A DNA stretch of 12,838 nucleotides. Source: Dethiosulfatibacter sp. (GTDB taxonomy: Bacteria > Bacillota > Clostridia > Tissierellales > Dethiosulfatibacteraceae). Shown piece by piece: positions 7,327 through 12,838 of the stretch; the first letter of the stretch is position 1, and each line of letters opens with the position of its first letter. The stretch is from contig JAUVAG010000008.1 of NCBI GenBank assembly GCA_030591825.1, forward strand, positions 1 through 12,838. The letters are read 5' to 3'. Under the pieces are notes generated by a model. It did no database searches. It saw nothing but the letters and a program-made list of their open reading frames with translations, and was not told where the DNA came from. The translations under genes and the position numbers were made by a program.

Positions 7327-9431
7327 GGAAGAAATTCCATATAAAAAAATATGATGAAAAACTGGTTGCTGAAATTGCAGAAAATTACCATCTGAATCAG
7401 ATAACTGCCATTACAATGTATAACAGAAATCTGAAAACAAATGACAGTATAAATGAATTTTTAAATACTGAATTTCAAGAATTTAAAAATCCATTTGATA
7501 TAAAGTTCATGGAAGATGCCGTAAAACTGCTAAGTAAACATGCAGCTGAAAACAATAAAATATTTGTTTATGGAGATTACGATGCTGACGGTGTTACTGC
7601 CACCGCTCAGCTTGTTCTTCTTTTAAAAGCAATTAAAGCAAAGTTTGGATACCATCTGCCTGACAGGGAAGCAGATGGATACGGACTGAATATGAAAACC
7701 GTCGACAAGATAATTGAAGGCGGTTATAAATTACTAATTACTCTTGATTGTGGAATCTCAAACTATGAAGAGATAAAAAGGGCCGTTGAAGCCGGTATTG
7801 ATGTAATAGTTATAGACCATCACAAATGTCCGGAAAAACTTCCACCAGCCAACGTACTTATTGATCCCCATATTGATGACACCCAGGTGTACTATCAGGT
7901 ATTGTGTGGAGCGGGTCTTGCCTATAAGTTTGTATCGGCATATGATGAATTCAACAAACTTGAACTTGAGCTTAACAAGTTTATTCAGCTGGCTGCTGTA
8001 GGTACAGTAGCTGACATAGTACCTATAAAGGGTGAAAACAGGATAATTGTTAAAAATGGCCTTTTTGAAATCAACAACAACCCCCTACTAGGAATTAGAT
8101 GTCTATTGAATGAGCTTTCCATCAAGAAGAAGGAAGTTACTTCAAGTACCCTTGGCTATATAATTGGACCAAGGATAAATGCTGCAGGAAGGGTGGACGA
8201 TGCAAGTCTGGCACTTGAAATGCTTGTGTCTGAAGACAAGGTATTTGCAAGCAATATGGCATCAAAGATAAATGGTCTTAATTCCTACAGGAAGGAAATT
8301 GAAAAGAAGATATTTCTTCAGGCTGACATAGGCATACATTCACAAAAGGCAAGTAATCTGCTTGTAGCAAAAGGCGGAGACTGGCATGAGGGTGTAATAG
8401 GAATAGTAAGCTCGAGAATTACTGAAAAATATTTCAAGCCTTCAATTGTTTTCTCGAAAAATGGAGAATTTTACAAGGGATCAGGCAGAAGTATTCCAAC
8501 ATTCAACCTCTATGATGCAGTTAAAAAATTTGAACACCTTACGGTTAAATGTGGAGGCCACAGCCAGGCTATTGGTCTTACTGTCCATGAAAACAATATT
8601 GAGGATTTTATTGAAAATATAAAAATCTATGCCAATGAAAAAATCAGTGATATGGACCTTGTGGAAGAAATAGACATAGATGCCGTTATAATGGAGAATG
8701 ATAAAATCAATCTTGATACTGTCAACGAAATACATCTGCTGGAACCTTTTGGTCTGGAAAACGAGCAACCCGTATTTCTTATTGACGGATATAAGGTTGT
8801 AAACCATAGATATATAGGTGCTGAAGGCAGTCATCTCAAGGCAAACATTAAAATAGGTGAAAATGTATTTGATGTCATTAAGTTCAATATTGAAGAAAAT
8901 GAAAAGAAGGAATTTCAGAGTTTCAATCCTGCAATCGGAAACCTAAACATCAACACTTTCAATGGCAGATCTAGTGTACAGTTCAACATCATCAATTTTA
9001 CTGGAAATTATTTTGAAAATATCAAACTTGATTTTTTGAAAAAAATTCCTGGAATGAATATTGACTTTGCCATAGCTGAAATACCTGAAGGTATATTTGT
9101 TACAGAAGAGGATTTGGAATCTCTAAATTCCGGAAACTTAGATAAAAATACAACTTCAAAAGTTGAATTTGCAAGGAAGTATTGGATTCCAACATCAGAT
9201 GAAGAAGAAATCATCAGCACTGTTTTAAATAAAAACAACAGCAGTGTTTTTAAATTTGACATAAACAGACTTGTCATTTATATAAACAAACTTTATAATA
9301 TAGTCATCAATGAAGAAAAGATTATTTCTACTATAATTGGTCTTAACTGTAAGGGACTGATTGATTTTAAACTAAAAAGCAATATTGTGTATGTAAAATA
9401 TTTAAATCAGGGAGAAAAGAATGAACTATAA
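7323..9431 (+). CDS. recJ: Single-stranded-DNA-specific 5'-3' exonuclease RecJ
   Basis: RecJ degrades single-stranded DNA 5' to 3' in recombination and mismatch or base-excision repair. It belongs to the DHH phosphoesterase family. Metal-binding motifs are DYDADG (residues 85-90), LDCG (141-144), DHH (165-167) and GTVADIVP (227-234). The DHHA1 part has GPRINAAGR (282-290), [13 protein letters not shown] (354-366), GSGRS (386-390) and GGHSQAIG (411-418). An OB-like region follows, and the last ~150 residues form a divergent extension, giving 702 residues against ~560 in E. coli. The start is TTG, overlapping the lapA stop; GGAGAGGAG at 7306-7314 with 8-nt spacing supports it. The 3' end overlaps apt by 11 nt. 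Confidence 0.95.
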   Translation: MRKKFHIKKYDEKLVAEIAENYHLNQITAITMYNRNLKTNDSINEFLNTEFQEFKNPFDIKFMEDAVKLLSKHAAENNKIFVYGDYDADGVTATAQLVLLLKAIKAKFGYHLPDREADGYGLNMKTVDKIIEGGYKLLITLDCGISNYEEIKRAVEAGIDVIVIDHHKCPEKLPPANVLIDPHIDDTQVYYQVLCGAGLAYKFVSAYDEFNKLELELNKFIQLAAVGTVADIVPIKGENRIIVKNGLFEINNNPLLGIRCLLNELSIKKKEVTSSTLGYIIGPRINAAGRVDDASLALEMLVSEDKVFASNMASKINGLNSYRKEIEKKIFLQADIGIHSQKASNLLVAKGGDWHEGVIGIVSSRITEKYFKPSIVFSKNGEFYKGSGRSIPTFNLYDAVKKFEHLTVKCGGHSQAIGLTVHENNIEDFIENIKIYANEKISDMDLVEEIDIDAVIMENDKINLDTVNEIHLLEPFGLENEQPVFLIDGYKVVNHRYIGAEGSHLKANIKIGENVFDVIKFNIEENEKKEFQSFNPAIGNLNINTFNGRSSVQFNIINFTGNYFENIKLDFLKKIPGMNIDFAIAEIPEGIFVTEEDLESLNSGNLDKNTTSKVEFARKYWIPTSDEEEIISTVLNKNNSSVFKFDINRLVIYINKLYNIVINEEKIISTIIGLNCKGLIDFKLKSNIVYVKYLNQGEKNEL

Positions 9432-9933
9432 AGATAAAATTAGAGAGATTGAAAATTTTCCGGAAGAAGGAATAAGCTATAAAGATATAACTACAGTTCT
9501 TAAGGATTCCAAATATCTCAAAGCGACAATTGACGAGCTAACAGAGTATTTTTCTGATATTGAAGTAGACATAGTTGTAGGACCGGAATCCAGAGGATTT
9601 ATATTTGCTACACCGGTAGCTTACAACCTTGGTGCAGGATTTGTTCCTGTTAGAAAGCCAGGTAAGCTGCCTGCTGAAGTTGAAAATTTCGAGTACGACC
9701 TTGAATATGGAAAGGACGCTCTCGAAATTCATGTTGATGCTATAGTTGATGGAATGAAAGTTCTTATTGTTGATGATCTTTTAGCAACTGGAGGAACAAT
9801 CAGCGCTACTGCCAAGCTTGTTGAGAAGCTTGGAGGAGAAGTTGTTGGACTTGGCTTTTTTATTGAACTTGAAGGTCTAAATGGAAGAGACAGGCTGAAG
9901 AAATACAATGTAAAATCCATAGTGAAATACTAA
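9421..9933 (+). CDS. apt: Adenine phosphoribosyltransferase
   Basis: Apt makes AMP from adenine and PRPP in purine salvage. The protein has 170 residues, the normal size. Signatures are the N-terminal [22 protein letters not shown] (54-60), RKPGKLP (78-84) and the PRPP-binding loop [13 protein letters not shown] (114-126). GGGAG at 9410-9414 lies inside the end of recJ, 6 nt before ATG. The 11-nt overlap with recJ suggests coupled translation. The recJ-apt-rel order is common in Firmicutes. Confidence 0.97.
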   Translation: MNYKDKIREIENFPEEGISYKDITTVLKDSKYLKATIDELTEYFSDIEVDIVVGPESRGFIFATPVAYNLGAGFVPVRKPGKLPAEVENFEYDLEYGKDALEIHVDAIVDGMKVLIVDDLLATGGTISATAKLVEKLGGEVVGLGFFIELEGLNGRDRLKKYNVKSIVKY

Positions 9934-9957
9934 AGGTTGGTTAATCCAGCCTTTTAT
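9933..9957 (+). terminator. Weak terminator or attenuator between apt and rel
   Basis: AAGGTTGG (9933-9940) and CCAGCCTT (9946-9953) form an 8-bp stem with one U-G pair and a 5-nt loop. Only TT then ATGAT follows, a poor U-tract, so partial termination is more likely than a full stop. It begins at the last base of the apt stop codon. Confidence 0.4.
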
Positions 9958-9979
9958 GATATTGGTGGTGTAATATTTA

Positions 9980-12127
9980 ATGAAAAAACTAATAAAAAAT
10001 ATATTGGAATATAATTCAAATGCAGATATCAAACTCATAGAAAAAGCATACAACTATTCTAAAAAGCTTCATGATGATGCTCCTTTAAGGCTGTCAGGAG
10101 AAGCTTTTTTTATTCATCCATACCTTGTTGCTACAATACTGACTGAACTCAGCATGGATGTGGATACTATAGCTGCAGGTCTTCTTCACGATACAATTGA
10201 AGATACAATAGCCACCTATGATGATATAAAGAATGAATTCAGCGAAGATATAGCTAATCTTGTTGACGGAGTTACAAAGCTTAGCAAGGTTAAGTACAAA
10301 TCCAAGGAAGAAAGACAGGCGGAAAGTCTTAGAAAGATGGTAATAGCCATGTCAAAGGACATAAGGGTTATAATCATCAAACTTGCCGACAGACTTCACA
10401 ACCTTAGGACTCTTGAATACATGTCTCCTGAAAAGCAGAAAGAAAAAGCAATGGAAACTTTGGAAATATATGCTCCAATAGCAAACCGTCTTGGTATGGC
10501 ATCCATAAAATGGGAGCTTGAAGATTTGGCCTTGAGATATATAGATCCTGAAGGATTTGAAGATGTAAAGCACAGGCTCAAAGAGAAGAGAAAAGACAGG
10601 GAAGAATACATCGAAAGCATTAAAAGTATTCTCAAGGAAAATATAGAAGAAGCCAATATTGAATTTGAACTTAGCGGCAGACCTAAAAGCATATACAGCA
10701 TATACAAAAAAATGTATCACAAAAACAAGATATTCGAGGAAATTTATGATATTACAGCCATAAGAATAATAGTACCTTCTGTCAAGGATTGCTACGGAGT
10801 ACTTGGAGTAGCCCATACATTGTGGAAACCGATGCCTGGAAGGTTCAAGGACTATATAGCAATGCCCAAGCCCAATATGTACCAGTCTCTTCATACAACG
10901 GTTATAGGCCCAGATGGAGAACCCTTTGAAATTCAAATAAGGACTTTTGATATGCACAAGACTGCCGAGTATGGTATTGCAGCCCATTGGAAGTACAAAG
11001 AAGGCATAAAGACGGATGATTTTGAAGACAAACTTAACTGGCTTAGACATATGCTTGACTGGCAAAAGGATACAAATGACCCAAGGGAATTCATGGAGTC
11101 ACTTAAAATTGACCTCTATACCGATGAAGTTTTTGTTTTCACACCAGATGGCGATGTAATAAACCTTCCAATAGGTTCGACTCCAATTGACTTTGCCTAC
11201 AGGGTCCATTCTGCAGTAGGAAACAAGTGTATAGGAGCCAAGGTTAACGGAAGGATAGTACCCCTTGACTATAAGCTTAAAAACGGCAACCAGATAGATA
11301 TAATCACTTCTGCAAACAGCAACGGCCCCAGCATGGATTGGCTCAAGATTGTAAAAAGCAGTCAGGCTAGAAGTAAGATCAGAAAGTATTTCAAGGATAA
11401 GGAAAGAGGCACGGACATAAACCATGGAAAGGATTCCATTGAAAAGGAAGTAAAGAAGCAGGGATTCAAGCTTACAGAGCTTCTGAAGGAAAAATGGCTC
11501 ATGGAAATAGTTGAAAAGATGAATCTTAAGACTCTTGACAATCTTTATGCTGCAGTAGGTCATAGAACCATTACTGAGCTTCAGGTAGTCATGAAGCTGA
11601 TTTCCAAATACAAGATAGTCAACAAAGATAAATTTGTAGAAAAAATCAAGGAAGTCGATACAACCAGAAAAACAAAGACTCCAACATCAGGAGTTATCAT
11701 TAAGGGTCTTGACAATATAAAGGTAAGATTCTCCAAATGCTGCAGCCCTGTTCCTGGTGACGATATAGTAGGTTATATCACCAGGGGAAGGGGAGTATCA
11801 GTTCACAGGTCAGACTGTACGAATATTGCTTCTACTGACAAGGACGCCAGGTTTATTGAGGTTGAATGGGACAACAGCAAGACTATTAGCTTTACTGCTG
11901 AACTGCAGATCGAGGCTGTAGACAGACCGGGTCTTCTTCAGGATATTACAGGTACCTACACTGAATTCAAGATCAATGCGACCCATTTAAATTTAAGGAT
12001 CAATAAGGACAAGATTGCGGTAATGAACATCACCTTTGAAATCAAAGAGTCAAAGGAGCTTAATGATCTAATTAAGAAATTCAAAAGAATTGACGGAGTG
12101 ATAGACGTCTACAGATACAAGAAATAA
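9980..12127 (+). CDS. rel: Bifunctional (p)ppGpp synthetase/hydrolase
   Basis: This RelA/SpoT homologue makes and degrades the starvation signal (p)ppGpp. The N-terminal HD hydrolase domain keeps H46, H70-D71 (LLHDTIEDT) and KLADRLHN (134-141), so it should be active. The synthetase domain has SGRPKSIYSIYKKM (232-245), YDITAIRII and YQSLHTT (301-307). R288-F-K-D291 is the RxKD motif of bifunctional Rel enzymes rather than the ExDD of RelA. A TGS domain (about 384-445) follows, then a zinc-finger-like stretch with C587-C588, H609 and C613, and a C-terminal ACT domain (about 638-713). The 715-residue length is standard. The ribosome binding site GGTGGTG is modest. The gene is often labelled relA in Firmicutes. 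Confidence 0.97.
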   Translation: MKKLIKNILEYNSNADIKLIEKAYNYSKKLHDDAPLRLSGEAFFIHPYLVATILTELSMDVDTIAAGLLHDTIEDTIATYDDIKNEFSEDIANLVDGVTKLSKVKYKSKEERQAESLRKMVIAMSKDIRVIIIKLADRLHNLRTLEYMSPEKQKEKAMETLEIYAPIANRLGMASIKWELEDLALRYIDPEGFEDVKHRLKEKRKDREEYIESIKSILKENIEEANIEFELSGRPKSIYSIYKKMYHKNKIFEEIYDITAIRIIVPSVKDCYGVLGVAHTLWKPMPGRFKDYIAMPKPNMYQSLHTTVIGPDGEPFEIQIRTFDMHKTAEYGIAAHWKYKEGIKTDDFEDKLNWLRHMLDWQKDTNDPREFMESLKIDLYTDEVFVFTPDGDVINLPIGSTPIDFAYRVHSAVGNKCIGAKVNGRIVPLDYKLKNGNQIDIITSANSNGPSMDWLKIVKSSQARSKIRKYFKDKERGTDINHGKDSIEKEVKKQGFKLTELLKEKWLMEIVEKMNLKTLDNLYAAVGHRTITELQVVMKLISKYKIVNKDKFVEKIKEVDTTRKTKTPTSGVIIKGLDNIKVRFSKCCSPVPGDDIVGYITRGRGVSVHRSDCTNIASTDKDARFIEVEWDNSKTISFTAELQIEAVDRPGLLQDITGTYTEFKINATHLNLRINKDKIAVMNITFEIKESKELNDLIKKFKRIDGVIDVYRYKK

Positions 12128-12142
12128 GGAGTATCGTTAACT

Positions 12143-12592
12143 ATGAGAGCAGTTATTCAAAGAGTAAAAGAAGCAGAAGTAAGGGTTGATGATTCAGTTA
12201 CAGGGAAAATCGACAATGGACTTCTGGTTTTTCTAGGCGTAGCAGAAGATGATACGGACAAGGATTTGAATTATTTGATAGACAAGTCTGTAAATCTAAG
12301 AATATTTGAGGACAACCAGGGGAAGATGAACCTTAGTCTTAAGGACATAGAAGGTGAAATGCTTGTAATATCCCAGTTCACAATCATGGGAGATGCGAGA
12401 AAAGGAAGAAGACCAAGCTTTACCGGAGCAGGTAACCCTGTAAAGGCTGAGGCATATTACAATAAATTTATCGAGCAGATTAAAAGTACGGACATTAAGG
12501 TTGAATCAGGAGTCTTCGCAGCGGACATGGATATTGAGCTGATAAATGACGGACCTGTCACCATATTGCTGGACAGTACAAAGCTGCTGTAA
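12143..12592 (+). CDS. dtd: D-aminoacyl-tRNA deacylase
   Basis: Dtd removes D-amino acids and mischarged glycine from tRNA, guarding translation. The 149-residue protein carries the family signature SQFT (77-80) within ISQFTIMGDARKGRRPSF, the GVFAADM segment (123-129) and the NDGPVT motif (135-140), whose Gly-Pro pair gives chiral rejection. TAAGGAG at 12125-12131 overlaps the rel stop and lies 11 nt before ATG, so it is probably the last gene of the lapA-recJ-apt-rel-dtd unit. No intrinsic terminator is visible; palindromic repeat copies B and C follow. Confidence 0.97.
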   Translation: MRAVIQRVKEAEVRVDDSVTGKIDNGLLVFLGVAEDDTDKDLNYLIDKSVNLRIFEDNQGKMNLSLKDIEGEMLVISQFTIMGDARKGRRPSFTGAGNPVKAEAYYNKFIEQIKSTDIKVESGVFAADMDIELINDGPVTILLDSTKLL

Positions 12593-12618
12593 CTAAATAA
12601 TAAAAAAAGTAATGCAGC

Positions 12619-12727
12619 TTTATCTCACAACAAGTTTCGTACTAATTCACATAATATTTGAAATACAATTGAACCGTTTGTATTTCAAATAACACATGAA
12701 TTAACTCAACTAAAGTTGTGATATAAA
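12619..12727. repeat. Long palindromic repeat, copy B (after dtd)
   Basis: The core 12626-12720 is again 95 nt from CACAAC to GTTGTG, with outer TTTAT/ATAAA arms. The loop TTGAACCG and the box AAGTTTCGT match copy A exactly. AATTCA...TGAATT and ATTTGAAATACAA with its complement form the long stem. It begins 26 nt after the dtd stop. No T-run follows, so it is not an ordinary terminator. The 12593-12618 spacer holds only A/T-rich sequence. Confidence 0.9.
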
Positions 12728-12763
12728 TACTAATGTTGTAGTAATAATAAAAAGTAATGTAGT

Positions 12764-12838
12764 TTTATCTCACAACAAGTTTCGTACTAATTCATATAAC
12801 ATTTGAAATACAATTGAACCGTTTGTATTTCAAATAAC
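12764..12838. repeat. Long palindromic repeat, copy C (cut by window end)
   Basis: The visible 68 nt of the core (from CACAAC at 12771) differ from copy B at only two positions. It starts exactly 145 nt after copy B, and the upstream flank (A-rich, then AGTAATG and TTTATCT) is shared too, so B and C are tandem units of a longer element. The right arm lies beyond the window. Confidence 0.85.

Noticed and set aside
10352..11065. 237-codon open frame on the minus strand over rel
   Set aside because: It lies wholly inside the well-supported rel gene and its product is rich in Phe, Tyr and Cys, as expected of an antisense shadow.
12580..12621. Inverted repeat AAAGCTGC/GCAGCTTT around the dtd stop as a terminator
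   Set aside because: The loop is 26 nt, the left arm is dtd coding sequence and no T-run follows; likely chance overlap with the start of repeat copy B.
12619..12838. CRISPR array
   Set aside because: The repeats are ~110 nt, self-complementary along their whole length and 145 nt apart, and the spacer is A-rich and itself repeated. There are no short repeats with unique spacers and no cas genes.

Overview
The window is a 12.8 kb stretch of an AT-rich genome. Every gene reads on the plus strand, with strong AGGAGG-type ribosome binding sites and short gaps. Gene content and order (queA-tgt-yajC, a SCIFF peptide and its radical SAM maturase, secDF, recJ-apt-rel-dtd) are typical of anaerobic Clostridia and Tissierellia. 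A Sedimentibacter- or Tissierella-like host is a guess from protein style only. Apart from the repeats, I see no mobile elements and no sign of recent gene transfer.

Positions 1-2540 hold queA (its first ~25 codons lie outside the window), tgt and yajC, closed by an intrinsic terminator. QueA and Tgt act in queuosine modification of tRNA wobble bases, and YajC is a Sec translocon accessory protein. Positions 2549-4299 hold the most interesting locus: a 45-codon gene with exactly six cysteines (scfA, SCIFF family, too short for usual ORF cut-offs), with its own promoter and terminator, followed by its radical SAM/SPASM maturase gene scfB. Positions 4300-4579 hold a 23-codon open frame, a near-consensus promoter and a long palindromic repeat directly before the secDF ribosome binding site. 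secDF (4580-6754) is a single fused SecD-SecF protein. After a second structured leader comes a tightly packed, partly overlapping run (6880-12592): lapA-like membrane protein, recJ, apt, bifunctional rel and dtd. Together these cover single-strand DNA degradation, adenine salvage, (p)ppGpp control and removal of D-amino acids from tRNA.

Three copies of a ~95-nt, almost fully dyad-symmetric repeat occur: one in the secDF leader and two in tandem at the right edge, the last cut by the window end. Between copies the arms carry compensatory base changes (G-C to A-T, C-G to T-A, T-A to A-T), while the apical loop and a 5' single-strand box do not vary. This looks like a repeat whose folding is under selection, or whose arms are kept matched by conversion. 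I cannot match it to a named family. All three leaders that follow an internal promoter (scfB, secDF, lapA) hold large inverted repeats.
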